Part shown: positions 34,335 through 46,484 of the stretch, piece by piece
Position numbering within the stretch: the stretch's first letter is position 1
Layout: every line of letters begins with the position of its first letter
Assembly: GCF_013368755.1 (NCBI RefSeq)
Contig: NC_049566.1
Location: 186,001-250,000 of the forward strand
DNA length: 64,000 bases
Direction of reading: 5' to 3'
Source of the DNA: Talaromyces rugulosus
Lineage: Eukaryota; Ascomycota; Eurotiomycetes; Eurotiales; Trichocomaceae
The notes under the pieces: generated by a model
What the model was told of the DNA's origin: nothing
Seen by the model: only the letters and a program-made list of their open reading frames with translations
Databases searched by the model: none
Made by a program: the position numbers and the translations under genes

Positions 34335-35268
34335 AGCTCCGTTCATTGAGCAAGCGGATGAGAGGATGATAATCAGAGGATCATTAAGTATGTAGCCAGC
34401 CATATTGGGCAAACCCCTAAACTGGTCGCTAATGTTAGCGGGCGAGTCATTATCGTGGTTACTAGTCGTTCTTCAACTTGGGTGTGCAATCATCTCCGTG
34501 AGCAATACAGGAAGGTACTACGATATTAGTTAATAGAGTACCCAAAAAAAGAGGGACGACCGTACCAAATCGTATGTTTAAATGAAATGTGTTAAAATGA
34601 AAGGCTCTATACAACAAAGAATCTATATACAGACTCGCTTATTGTCTATCTGCAAGGTCAGATCACTGCTTTGGAGTCTAATTTTACTGTCAAGCGGGAG
34701 GTGCAGTATATTCTACGAGCAATAACAAAGTATCTAGTTCTTGTATTATTTACAATTTGACAAAACCACATTAGTAATATAACCCGTGAGCATCTCTACC
34801 TAGGGTACTAATATGTAGGTTCTAGAGATCTAGTTTATTATATTATGTATTTATTAGATAATCTTTTATAAGCTACGATAGGAGGACCTAGATTGAAAAA
34901 AATTGCTTTAAAGTATCAATGATATTTTAGATTCAGAAAATATGTCAGACATTTAAAGACCTAGTGTAAACGTTAAAGATATATAAAGAAGCCATTTTTT
35001 TAAACATTACATGTAATACAAGAATTAAATATTCCAGATGTCTACTTACCATCCTATCTGTATAGTCAAAAGTTATTATTCAATCACAATCAGGGTTTCT
35101 TAAGCTCAGAATAAGACGCAAGAACCAGAAATAGGATTTATCACGAATGCCAAAACTGGAAGCCAAGATTAGATCTATCGGTCTCAAAAGCCTTTCCGTA
35201 GCAGTAAAGACATTGACGAATCACGTGCTAAAAGGGGCATTTTGCATTGGTGATGGGTCCAGCAAATT
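34335..35268. other. AT-rich intergenic region
   Basis: 934 bp between the O-methyltransferase and the secreted protein gene, strongly AT-rich at 34700-35060. It could be old repeat DNA, but no element ends were recognised. Confidence 0.4.
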
Positions 35269-36002
35269 TCAACTTCCATCAATGCGAATGAAAGTCTTGT
35301 ACTCTCCCTCCTTCAAAGCCTTGCCAGTCTTCTGGTCCTCGCTTCCAGGCCCCAGCAGACGGAGCTGCCACATCGGAATTCCACCAGTACCAGGTACATT
35401 CTCCTGAAGCTGGATACCCCAACTAGTAACGTTGTTGGCACCAAGGAAAATACCATCCTGCTTCTTGCCATCAATGTAATGATAATACGCATCAACTGGT
35501 TCACTCTCATCCTCAGCTTGACCCCACTTTAGCTGAGCACTCGCAGGGTTGCTGGTGATATTGATGGGCAAATAATCGTTTTGGTTGTCGTAGAAAACCA
35601 TTGCTTCAAATCCAATTCCCGATGTGCAGATGAGGTAGGACTTTGCGCCAAGTTTTTGACTGACGATACTGACCTATAAGCTTTTTATTAGCGTTTTCCG
35701 GCTTTTAATCAAGAGTACTGAGTTGTAGTGGGCCTTACAAAACCGCTTTTAACATCGGGTTGATCATCCAGAGTAATGGGTACAGCCATATCACCGAACC
35801 CCTCAATAGTGCATGCATTATCGATAGCGGTCGTGTTTACACATTGATCCACGACGATATTCCAGGGACCCGCAAATCCAGATGCGGGACCGGTCTGCTG
35901 GAGGTTTGGGAGGCTGGCGCATCCGTTTGGAACGAGGACAGGCTTGACATTGGCGGCCTGGACAGTCGCTAGCAGCGAGAGACCAGCGAGAAGAAACGCC
36001 AT
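35269..36002 (-). CDS. Secreted protein of unknown function, 222 aa
   Basis: Exons 36002-35739 and 35673-35269, joined in phase 0 across a 65-bp intron (GTAAGG...TTATAG). MAFLLAGLSLLATVQA is a clear signal peptide. The mature protein has Cys residues in PNGCASL, DQCVNTT, NACTIEG and YLICTSG, four in all, enough for two disulfides. It has possible N-glycosylation sites at NTT, NIT and NVT. The C-terminal half (from MVFYDNQNDYLPI) is rich in aromatic and Gly residues and looks like an extracellular beta fold. I do not recognise the family. Position gives no hint, as its neighbours are unrelated. Confidence 0.75.
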
Positions 36003-37149
36003 TATGAAGGAAAGCTCAAGCAAGCAAGAAAACAATCAACAAGCAAAGTGCTATGCAATGGTGCTGAGCTAAATGGGAAGTTTCAAAGCGCCCCATCTGC
36101 ATATTTATACCTGCAAAAGCGCCGCAGGCACCAGCCTCAGGGGGGAGAATGCCGGAGACTCAATCTAGATTACGGTCGTAAATAATTCTTCGCCCCTAGA
36201 GTAGCCGCAAACTAATCCAAAGTTAGTTACAACTAGCCATGCCTAAAATAGTACGATCCCGAGGTCTACAACCAAGATTACTTCGAAACAACTGCATTTA
36301 ATACCAATAAGTCACACCAGGCGAGACCAGTCTAATTTCAAATGTTGACCAGATAGCAATATATTTGATGGAATATTATTAACTACTGGCTCATGTTTTA
36401 CTACGGCCACTGTTGGCAAATTACGGACTTTGTTTTGGATGTAATCCTGCGATCCTACCTAACTTGCGGCTGTTTCTTGGCTCATTAATAATTGTCAACA
36501 CCAAAGAACCAATAATAATAGAAGATACTGGTGCACCGCCTCCCGAATTTATTTTACAGTCGTGTTATTCTAGAGGTGAACCGGTGGATATTTATTCTTA
36601 CAATCTCCAGATGTTCTCTTTAGATTAGTGCCTAAATTTTTTTAAAAAAAATAAAAAATAAAAATAAAATATTCCTTTTTTATAAGACCTAAGGATTATT
36701 TGCAAATATTAAAAATTTGAAAAAGTCTGTTTTTGCCTTCGCGTTATGGGCCTTCGCTCCACGAGCCTTTGCCATTTACGCGCCACCATACAATGCTCGT
36801 AAATATTAATAAATATGTTATTCCCTAATCCATGCAAGCGTGCGCCAAGATCTTGTAGTCTGGCAGCTGTACAGAGTACATGAGAACTAGCAAAGGTCCC
36901 GAGTCAGCCTTGGATAAGTCACATTAGCGGGGGTCAACCATCGCCATCACCCCCGATATAGCTAATGGAATTCTCAGACTTCGCTCACAAGTTAAACCGT
37001 GTCCGGAGAAGCGACATCGCCATTGAGTGACCGCTATTTGTCGCTCAACGTTCTCAGGATCTTTCCGACCAAAGACCGTCATCGCCTTGGTAGGCCGTCC
37101 GTGGCCTCCATCGACCAACCTCCAACATAAATGCATCGACCACCGCCAA
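36003..37149. other. Intergenic region with an A/T-rich tract
   Basis: 1.15 kb. A nearly pure A/T tract lies at 36637-36680. No gene was supported. The open frame at 36413-36628 has no recognisable features. Confidence 0.4.
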
Positions 37150-38230
37150 ATGTCGCTGTTTAACGACCTGGACGACTATAAACTGCACACTGAATTTTGC
37201 ACCAACCCAAATATACTCCTACACCGATCGTACCGTGCTGACCGGGCCCGTGGCAGGCAGAGGATCGCTATTCAGGAAGAATGGGCCCCGCAAAAGCCAC
37301 CGTTGGGCGTGGGACAATTTGGCGTCGTTCGTCTTGAGCAACGGCAGAAAGTCTATGGCGACACATCATCAGAGCATCAGGAGCTAGCTGTCAAGCAGCT
37401 ACGCAAGATCGACTTGGACAGGATGAGAGTTGACTTTAGGAAAGAATTGCAGGCCTTGACCAAGTTCTCTCGATTAAAGGTGAGGGGGGGGGAAATAAGC
37501 AAAGGGTTGGGAAGTGTTTACATAACCCACTGGCTAATATTTGCTGCCCATATAGTTTGCACAGTCTCAGGCATTCGTTAAATTCTTTGGATGGTTCGAG
37601 GACGACGACCACGTGTACTTGGCCATGGAATATTTTCGAAACGGTACCCTTGATCACTTCATCGCCAAGGGACTATTAGAGCAGGATGCACAAATTATCG
37701 GACAGCAACTGCTAGAAGGACTGAAAATCATGCATCAAGAGCAATTCACACACAGAGATCTTAAGCCTCAAGTTGGCAGCCTCCACAAATTTTTCAATCT
37801 ACGTCCTAACACCGATTAGAATATATTTGTCGTTCAGCAGTCACCGTACTGGTGGGTCAAAATCGGCGACTTGGGAATCTCAAAGCGCGCCGCGAAGGAT
37901 GATACTGTGTTAAGGACAAGCACAGGAACACCACTTTACCTCGCCCCTGAGGTCTTTCACTATCTCCCGTTCCAGGACGAAGAGACCGACACCTATACAA
38001 ATGCCGTTGATATTTGGTCGTTCGCCTGCGTTTTATACGAGATGCTAGCCTTACAAGTGCCGTTTACGGACTGGCCAAGAGACCTAGTCGCTTTCTGCCA
38101 TGGTGCCCCGTTTCCAGATGGCCCACTGATGGACCGTGTGTCGACTATCGCTATTGATTTTGTTAAGAGTGTGCTTGTCCCGACCCCAGAAAAGCGCCCT
38201 ACAGCTCAAGAAGCCTTTGGAGCGGAATGA
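37150..38230 (+). CDS. Serine/threonine protein kinase, 315 aa as it stands
   Basis: Exons 37150-37479, 37565-37771 and 37820-38230 (948 nt). Start MSLFNDLDDY is the first in-frame ATG. The glycine loop is LGVGQFGVVRLE, the VAIK lysine is in ELAVKQLRK, the catalytic loop is HRDLKPQN (completed across intron 2), the metal motif is GDLG (DLG instead of DFG), then GTPLYLAPE, DIWSFACVLYEML and RPTAQEAF near the end. All essential residues are there, so the kinase domain can be active. The stop TGA at 38228-38230 follows the domain directly. The same frame stays protein-like downstream and leads to a zinc-finger region listed next, so the kinase is probably truncated. Target is unknown. Confidence 0.8.
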
Positions 38231-39321
38231 TTTCAGAGTGAAACCTCAAATAGTACTTAGAAATACACAAGTCACACCACGCACGATGATTCTGTCGAAT
38301 CTCACCACCAAGCATTGACTGACGAAAGCTCGATAGGGTCCGGTACCCTTACTATGCAACAGCACAAGAAAGAATCTTCCATCACAAGCATAAAAGACAG
38401 TCCAAATATCTTTAGTCTTCGAGTCTCTGAACTGATACCAGTACAATCCAGCACCCCTAAGCTAGAAGGGGGCAATATGTCCAATGGGGATTCCGATATG
38501 AGTGATAGCAAATCAATTCTTACTGTGAACAGCAAGAAGGTTGATGAATCAGATCAGCCTTCCACGAGAGTTGATAGCAGTGAGGGATGCCGTATCCACA
38601 TGGGTGCACTATATGCCAGAGGCCAGTGGTTCGGGACTACTACTACTACTGTAGAATGTGCAATGTTACCCTCTGTAAAGGTTGTGGGCAAATGGGCTAC
38701 CATTGTAGTTCACACAATCATTGGATGGCTAAAACACGCGTGGAAAACAGCCTAGTCGTTCAATCTAACACACAAACAATCCACACAGGCTGGTTTTTGG
38801 GACGTGTTGATGGGAAAGTAGAAGAGGCGCCTACTTTTAGCCATCTAAGTCAGCGTCGTAAGTGGAGAAAATCTTACAAACGGCTAAGTGCAAGAGAGGC
38901 ACCATACGATTATTGCTTTCAATGTGGCATCACATTCCCCATCAATGATCCACCAAATAGACATGTATGGGAACTACATGGCACCGTGGACGTTTCTATA
39001 ACGTTTATACCTACTAAGATAGTACCAACTAAATCGAAGTTGATATGGATGAAAGAAGCCACTGCGGAGGAACAGGAAATACACGACAAAAACATGGTTG
39101 AAATGGAAGCTAAATATGACATGATTTTCAATCAAAAGGTTAAAGAGAAACAAAAGAAGTTGGAAGGAACAGAAGAAGAACTATACGCAAGGCATCGTGA
39201 ACTAAAGGAGCTCCAAGAAAAGCAGCGCAGTGACTTACAGCAGAAAATTTCTAGGCTGGAGGGATCACGAGGTACAGAGCGAGCCACAAAAACAAAGAAG
39301 ACTCTCTTTGGGCTCTGGTGA
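38231..39321 (+). pseudogene. Detached C-terminal region of the kinase: Ser-rich linker, ZZ zinc finger, C2H2-like finger, coiled coil
   Basis: In the kinase frame, beyond its TGA, a second stop (TAG) lies at 38261-38263. A Ser/Asp-rich linker then runs to about 38586, where the homologous reading changes frame. From 38587 (ATG) to 39321 a 244-residue frame encodes a ZZ-type finger (C7, C10, C22, C25, C30, C33 and a His pair near 43-45 of this frame), then a C-x2-C-x12-H-x4-H finger (YCFQCGITF...HVWELHG), and a Lys/Glu-rich coiled coil. Separate translation from 38587 is possible. More likely kinase and finger regions once formed one protein and were split by two nonsense codons and one frameshift. 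Confidence 0.55.
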
Positions 39322-39632
39322 AACATCTCATGGACGGATAGATAATTTTGGGGATGGAATTTATCAGACAGAACACTAAATGATATTTCCTCGTGATTTT
39401 TTATCATCTTATTATCTCTCTCCAGATTATGCATCGACTTATGTTCGGGTGACAGATTGACTTGGTCTCAAGGCATCAAGTATGAAAAATCCACAAATTC
39501 ACCAGTATCAAACATTCCTTAAAACGTCATCGTTATTTGTCGACCTCGGAGCGACTATCAAATTCTACGGTCAAGTAGCGTTGTCAGAATCTGTGATAGT
39601 GAGTAATAATATCAGTTAATACGTTCTCGCTC

Positions 39633-41186
39633 ATTTTCTCACCTTCTCAATGAAGCGTACACCGACGAGCAATCCATTTTCACCCAAAAGCTCAGCCTCT
39701 GATCCGAAAGCATTCTTAGTCTTGTCTAGGTACAACCTCGGTATATTTGCAGCCCATGTTTCGAGGCAGAATGTCTCCTGCCAATTTCACCAAATTTCGT
39801 TTTAATGCAAAGGCACGCTTTCTTGTATCCTTTCCATGAAAAGATGCTATAGCGATTTCAGGATGAGGTTGTGGTGTATTATCCGCGTCGTCTAGTAAGA
39901 GAGAGTTAGCCATGCCAACTTCAAGCAAACATTGCCCAAGTGAGTAAATATCATGTTGCATTGAATAGGTCTCTTCTGGATGTATTCCCTGTCTTGTTGG
40001 ATAGCGGTATAGATTTGACTCCTATAAGTCATCCTCGCGAAGAAGTGTACGTCCCCCTTCTAATCGAAAACTCTTGAAGCCCGTGAGAAACGCGTTCGCC
40101 TCTTGCTCCCCGTTTCGTAAAATGATTATATTTTCCGGACGAATATCTTTATGCACAAATCCCGCTGAATGCACAAACATGACGGTTTTTGCAAGCTCCC
40201 TGGCTAATAAAAACCTGTCATCAAGTGGTTTCTTTTCCATTTCAATGAGAATCATTCTTCGCAAACTCTGCGGCTCCGTAAGATGGCTTGGAATCGAGAA
40301 AACAAACCGTGTTGCCCTCCGGTCTTCACCATGATCACAACTCGCAGGTACCTTAAGAACTCCATGGCATTGTAGAATGCCAAATCTAGCAGGATCGACG
40401 TTCTTAAGTATTTTTGCCAACTTGCAAACAGTGGTTAACGAAGTCGTTTCATTTGGAGGGTCCACAGCATAGTTATTCCCTGTCGCATCACACCATAACC
40501 CTATGGAAGAGTGCTGCATATGCTGTGACTTTTCTCTTGACAGGAACGAGTCGATAAATACGGTAGCTTTTAATTCTTCGGAATGAGCTGTGATAGTTGA
40601 GTGAATCGCCTTTCTCAGCTTCGTCAGCGTCAAGAGAGATGGATCATGTCCCACACCAACGGGCTTCAGCTCTTTGTCAATAGCCTGGTTCGACTGTCGA
40701 ATTATCAAAAACCAAGGAACATCAAAAATTTCGCTCCAATCTTTCAACTCTTTCAAAACGTTGGCCAGTCTATCCTTTACCAATATTGCGTATTTTGCTC
40801 GTTTGATCTCGCCCTCTTCGCTATAAGGCCTTTTGGCGATAATTGATCATCTGCGTCGCCAATGAGACTGTCTACCACTGATGTGGCTGCCATTAGCTTG
40901 CCTTGCAACACCTGTATAACGGTATTCTGGTGGATCTGATAGTTTTCGTCTAAACTGGGCCGTATTTTCCCTAGAAGGTAAAGCTGTGGCTGAATATGTA
41001 GCCAATAAGTCTCAATCTTTAGTATCGTTTCTTGTACTTCCACGTCACCGTGCTTGTATGACTTGCAGATTCCGATCAGGGTAGCACCATATCTGGCAGA
41101 AAATTAGTGTCGAGAAAAGGGTCTTGGGGGCATGCGTACTTGATACAAATATCAGCAACACTGATAACAGAAACGGCAATATCCAT
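39633..41186 (-). pseudogene. HeLo-like/kinase-like protein gene, broken
   Basis: The reading starts at ATG 41186 (MDIAVSVISVADICIK), crosses a 45-bp intron, and encodes an all-helical N-terminal domain like the HeLo/prion-inhibition domains of fungal cell-death proteins. A protein-kinase-like part follows, with FVHSAGFVHKDIRPENIII (HKD for HRD, RPEN for KPEN) and YSLGQCLLEVG. It is broken three times: a frameshift near 40845-40865, a TAG at 40022-40024 where related proteins carry Trp, and a frameshift near 39725. The remaining C-terminal part (NAFGSEAELLG, LLVGVRFIEKV) is readable to a TGA at 39633. Such proteins act in heterokaryon incompatibility and regulated cell death; this copy looks dead. 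Confidence 0.75.
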
Positions 41187-41591
41187 GGTACATGAGATGG
41201 GCAAGGGAATATGCGAAAAGAAGGAAAGAAGAGCTCACATTGCCAAAAAAAAAAAACCTCAGGGCTGACTCGGACATGACATGTACCAGTCAGAATTCTC
41301 GCCATGATACCCCGCTATGAAGGGTATACCGTGTTACATACTGCGAATTGATCCTTTGTTTTGCTCCACATAACTTTTAATCCATGGTTTTTAATATTTA
41401 GACCATCCCGGAAGTTTGGCCCAGGGAAGGGAAAATCAGAGCGTATCCTAGTGTCTCGCACGAAAATTAAGTACTGACTCGATAGTGTACATATTCCTCT
41501 TGTCTCCAAGATAAGTATATCTACAAGAAAGAATGTATTATTTCTGAATAGAATACCAATTCAACGCAACGTAAATTAATGAGTAGATTAC
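41187..41591. other. Intergenic spacer
   Basis: 405 bp between the HeLo-kinase pseudogene and the 3' end of the Zn2Cys6 gene. No gene was seen. A run of 12 A's lies at about 41248-41259. Confidence 0.4.
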
Positions 41592-43886
41592 TCAACAGAA
41601 TTGTCCAGAAGTTGCGTCGCCCTCGCCATGGTCTTGAGGCGAGATACCATTATCAAGAGTGACTTGGTCAGAATACATCTGTGCATCAAGCTGCATCAAA
41701 CTCTGGGCTAGTCGGTCATCACTCCAGGTGATGAAGTCCCACATTGCTTCATCCCCAAAATTATCCTCAATACCAACAAAATTAGGTGGGAACCTCATGA
41801 GGCTCAAGTCAAAGGTTGATTGAGTGGGAGTGAATCCAGAGGGCTCAGCGCTATTTTGCATTGGGATGGATGATCCTTGAGTTCCAGCAGGGATTTCAGC
41901 CCTAGGTGTATTTTTTCCTGTTGCATTGTGAATACAGCCATCATAAATCGAACACACAAAGTTCAAAGTTCTTGAACCAGTAGGGCTCCATGCTTGCATT
42001 CGGACCAGCGCCGCAATTGCAATTTCGATGCTACTATGACTCTCTGTGGTAGAATAGGGGTTGGTTTGATCGTCGATGCACAAGGTCAGGAGAGGAACCA
42101 TCACTGCTTGGAAAATCATCCAGACACCAGGCCAGCCAAGAATTTGACTGGAGCCGACACTAAAAGACGCGCCCATGTCGCGAATGCCTTGGATGGCTAG
42201 TTTCATACATGTATCAATTGCGCTGCATTCCTCGGTTCGCAATGCCGCATAAGGTATACGTCGCATTGCGTAGCTCAATAAAGCCGGTCTATAGAGATGC
42301 ATTCGCTGCACAGTGTATCGCCAGCGCAAAACGGTGCGGGTCATCTCCAGTGGTTCAGGACATGATTCAAAATCTTTAAGCAAAGGCGGAAGATTTTCAA
42401 ACCATTCTACCAGTTTCCTGTCTAGGGCTTTAATCTCGCTGTATGCAAGGAGTGGAACAATTGCCATGGCCTCGTGGATTTGGGTAGTGATGCGGCAGTA
42501 CCGTACGTTCTCTATAAGCGTAAGAATGGCAAAGAACTGATCCTAACTCGACAGTTAGCGCTATTTGTAAAAGGAGAAAGTGAATTGGAATACATTTCCA
42601 ACACTACAATGAGGTAACTTTGCCGTGATTCCTGCTGACCAGCGACCCAAGCTTGGACGACCCAGCGTTTCAGTACCCCATGTGTCCAGGCAAATGAGAG
42701 ACCACCACACTTGTCGGCGGATATTATTTAAATGCAGATCACTATTTGACTCTTTATTGTCATGATTGGCGAACTCCTTGTGTAGACCCAATGATGTGGC
42801 CATGCGTAACGCTGCCCCCATCAATGAGTAAGCCAGATTAGGCTGGCTGATATAGTGTAGATATTGGCCACCCATTAAGCCCAGGGTCTGGACTGTTTCA
42901 ACGTGCGGTGAACCAAGAGCCGTTAGGTCAAGGTGGCTTTTAGATTTCAGGAAATAAACATAATGAGCTTTGTTGTCTGCCGGAGTGACAGCAATGCTGC
43001 CAAGCGCCAGCACAATGTTGAGCAGCGATATCCAGCGCGAGTCGGATCTTTGGCGTTTCAGAAAGGTCTCGTGGAACATTGTCTCATCAACTATTGGGAT
43101 ATGAGGGTGAAAGTAAAGGAAAAATGCGTCGATGAGGTACTTTTCGTCAGATTGAATATAATGTGTTTGCTCCGTTAACACACCCGGATGGTCATTTCGG
43201 GCTTTTATTAGCACCTCACGTACCGGAGAAGAGTACTGCATTGGGTCACAGAGTTCGGAACAGTCAATCTTTTTGCATAATCGAGGCTGGAGCCATGTGA
43301 TAACTTTGAGGATAGCCGCAATCGACGAGGCCCCGAGGTAGGACGAAGGCGGTTTGGATGACAAGGCCAAAGCATTGACGTCGTCAGAGAAGTTGGTGGT
43401 CATATCCTGATTGTTGTCATTGATGTCCCTCTGATCGTTGGACCCTTGCTCGGGCATCATCTGGAGCGTCTCCAGGTCTCCACTTGCCACAGAGCGGGGA
43501 GGAGTCTGGGGATCCGGGGGTGGTGATATCGCCCTGGATGTAATGGTATTATCACCCGAGAGGCTTTGTCTAGCCAAGTCAAACAGTTCCAGGGGCGAAC
43601 GGTCAGCCAGAGCACTGAAATCAGATGCACTGCGGTTGGGAAACAGTTTGTGAACAATGCGCTCATATGCGCTAGCAGTCTGCCTGTCCTGGACATGCGG
43701 ATCCTGATACCGGCATAAATCGATTCTCTGGTACCATTGGCAGGATTCACATGGGCGCTGGCCATCACATCGAATCTTACGACGGCGACACTCGTCGCAT
43801 GCGCGAACAGAGCCATGCTTTCGGCGAGTTGACGCGGAGCCTGTCAGCGACGCGTCCGCTTTGACTGCGCTGAATGTGTGGAACAT
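41592..43886 (-). CDS. Zn(II)2Cys6 transcription factor, 747 aa
   Basis: Exons 43886-42594 and 42542-41592 (2244 nt) with a 51-bp intron (GTATTC...GTTAG). The zinc cluster is C30, C33, C40, C46, C49 and C58 (C-x2-C-x6-C-x5-C-x2-C-x8-C), with basic RRRKIRC. From about residue 225 the fungal-specific regulatory domain begins (DAFFLYFHPHIPIVDETMFH), including SLGLHKEF and RRQVWWSLICLDT, the usual centre of this domain. The C-terminus is acidic and Ser/Gln-rich and likely the activation region. It is a nuclear DNA-binding regulator. The next genes upstream encode a lactonase-like protein and a rhamnogalacturonan acetylesterase, so control of plant-polysaccharide use is plausible but only inferred. 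Confidence 0.93.
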
Positions 43887-44910
43887 CTTTGTGTGTTAGC
43901 GCAGCCAGACACTTATTCCGAAACTCCTATCAGTTTGGTGTTCTTGGTCAAGTTCTTGGCTGGGTGTCAATCCCATGGGCCCGCATGCCAGCTGCGATTG
44001 GTGTACATAAAATTCAAGTAGGAGGCAGCAGTTGATTCTGGCTACATGTATATAGATGTGGTTTCTGGAACCCGTGTCAGCCCACATCCTATTATTAGCG
44101 ACTTCCCGCGTCGGTCACTGAGGGCCAAGAAAGCACTTGACGGCTCCCCCCGGATATAAGACGTACCGAGGTAAACGCTATGCACGCCTTATTATACCCT
44201 AGAAGCTATGGGCTTACTTGTTATCCCTTCAGCGGCGACAAATGTGAAGCTGGACGATGGCGCGAATGTGGCGCTAGCATTGACGAGATATTTTTGAAGT
44301 GTGATCAAAACTGATGCTTCTCGTATTATTGTACACTTGAGATGCTCCAAAGTGGGTCCTTTACATAATATATCTGATTAGTCGGGGGGACGGGTAGCTC
44401 GGGCGGGTGGCAGAAACCAACTGCGCACCCCATCAAAATTCGAAAAGTGGGTCATAGTTTTTACGCCTAGAGGAAGAATTAAGCGGCATTCTAGATTTGT
44501 GTAAATAGGAAAGTAGGGTTTAGACATAAGAGATCAATCCTTTTGCACCTTTACAAGGATCGACCCCTTGGAGCACTCAATTTGTATTAAGCTTGGTTTC
44601 ATCAAGTAAAACAGATTACTACTACTATGAAATATCCGAAACGTGGCATCAGTGTAATCAAAGAAGAAACACATGAAACATTTCAAGACCGATTTCTCTG
44701 TGGCAAGAGGTGATATATGGGGAAAGGCCAACCGCATTCGCCATTTCACTAAAATAGTAATAGTAACCTGGCAAAGACATGGACACTTTCTGGCCCATGA
44801 GAAACAACAAGTAAATCGGCGAGACCTGATATTGAGAAACTCTGGCATATTTACCCAAAGGAGATTTAAGCTATTCTTGTGTCTTTAAACACAAAGGGTC
44901 TACCTGACAA
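43887..44910. promoter_or_regulatory. Upstream region of the Zn2Cys6 gene
   Basis: 1.02 kb of intergenic DNA. No gene or clear repeat was recognised; open frames are short and lack motifs. Confidence 0.35.
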
Positions 44911-46223
44911 TCAAAGCTCTACTTTCACGGCTATGACATTGTCAGCCATGACCCCCGTGACGAAAAGCCACGCGCTTCTAGTTTCGCCCTCGGGCTCAAT
45001 AGGTACGGCCACAGCTGATGTTATGGCAGAGATTTTGGATCCATCATCTTCAAACAACAGCCTGATTTCCCAGTTTCCTTCGCTGCTTTTCGGTATGTAC
45101 CAGATGGCACCCGGGTGCACGACGCTTTTTTCCTTGTGCGTTCTTTGAAAAGCCAAGCCTTTTGTTAACCCAGGAAGGATATAGCCACTTATGTCTTTTT
45201 CTGTGGTACCATATGGGTCAAGCAGGTAGGAAGGATTGTCAAGGTTTGACGGCATATGGATCGATTCAATAAGGTTCAATTTGTGCTGCTCGCCAGGAGG
45301 CGCGGCCAAGCGATGAAATACACCTGAACACGCACTTGTGATGAGAAATTCTTCATCGGTTGAGGAAATTCTAGGTCCATGCCCAAGCCCATTATTATTG
45401 TGTAATCCGGTAAATGCTATGGAAGCCAAAACCCCTTCGTCAGAGGTATTGGTATCCAGAGTTGAAAGTTGTACGTATGTTGTATCAGACCATCCTGCAG
45501 CTGGAATCGCGTCCTCCATGTCCCGGAGAATACCCTGTCTATAAAAGTGATCATTGGTTATGTAGAAGGCCGTGGGGCTAACGGCATGAATATCATTCGG
45601 TGTTGTGATCAGCTTGTGCAAGACGGAGCGGACATGTCTTACTGATTGAGAACCGAGGTGATGATGAAATATTTCTATTTGTGAACGGGCTTTTGGAGCA
45701 GACTCTCCCGGTCGATATTCGGGGTTTGGGAGATGATTCACTGCAAAGATGAATACAGCATCTTCTGCACTAGGATCTGCGATCACATCGATGCCGTGGG
45801 TCACAAAAGGCTCATGAAAATAATCGAACTCAAGACGTCTCGATATCATGCTCTGCCTCCTTTAGTCTGATGACAAAAATGACAATTTACACAACATTAT
45901 CTCACTTTGGGGTCGATCACATGAATGGACCCTTGCCCAATAGCCTCCGGGTGGTCGAATATGGCCAAGGGAGGAAACCATTCATATCGGGTAGAATTGT
46001 TGTCCTCACATGCCGCAAAAAGAACATGAGCTTGGCTATAATAATGAATATCTTCGCAATATGTTGTGTCGGAAATTACAACAAAATTCTCCGGTGCGAT
46101 CAGGGTGCTGGACGGTGTCCTCAGCACCCCAATAACCTTGGCCTGGTGAAAAAACGGTGGCAAGGCGATGGCAAAGACCAGGCCGATTACAGCTGTTTTT
46201 GATGCGGTGGAAAATAAACCCAT
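44911..46223 (-). CDS. Paraoxonase/SMP-30-like beta-propeller hydrolase, 419 aa
   Basis: Exons 46223-45906 and 45852-44911 (1260 nt). The acceptor GGCAG at 45853 keeps the frame; a nearer AAAG acceptor would cause a stop. The N-terminus (TAVIGLVFAIALPPFF) is a membrane anchor or uncleaved signal, as in PON enzymes. Propeller motifs are FVTHGIDVIAD, TTPNDIHAVSPTAFYITNDH (the PON 'ND..A..P..FY.TNDH' calcium site), GLHNNNGLGHG and NLDNPSYL. Such enzymes hydrolyse lactones or aryl esters, with Ca2+ bound by Asn/Asp residues in the central tunnel. It lies next to a CE12 esterase, which could mean a role in sugar-lactone metabolism; that is inferred. Confidence 0.88.
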
Positions 46224-46484
46224 TTTTTTGTAGGATATAATGTTAATAGTAATGCCAACGTCTACGCAAAAAACCTAGACAGCGGGGAGGCGGGGAACGA
46301 TTCGCAGCCGAGGAGTTTCATGTCCTCGATACCCTCGGGTAAGGATCAGCGAGATTGAATTTCATTCGCAAGCCTTAAACGCTTGAAATCAAAATGAAAG
46401 ACCAAAATGTAGAACCAAGTTATCAAATAACCCCTACGTACAATAGCCAGACCCTCTTGACTAGTTGGCGAACACCAGCAATGC

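Noticed and set aside
36413..36628. 71-codon frame in AT-rich DNA
   Set aside because: No splice partners or motif; adjoining A/T tract suggests non-coding DNA.
42933..43178. Plus-strand open frames opposite the Zn2Cys6 gene
   Set aside because: Shadows of the real minus-strand coding sequence with no motifs.
45852..45907. Apparent frameshift in the PON-like gene
   Set aside because: Using the GGCAG acceptor at 45853 instead of AAAG upstream restores the frame, so the gene is intact.
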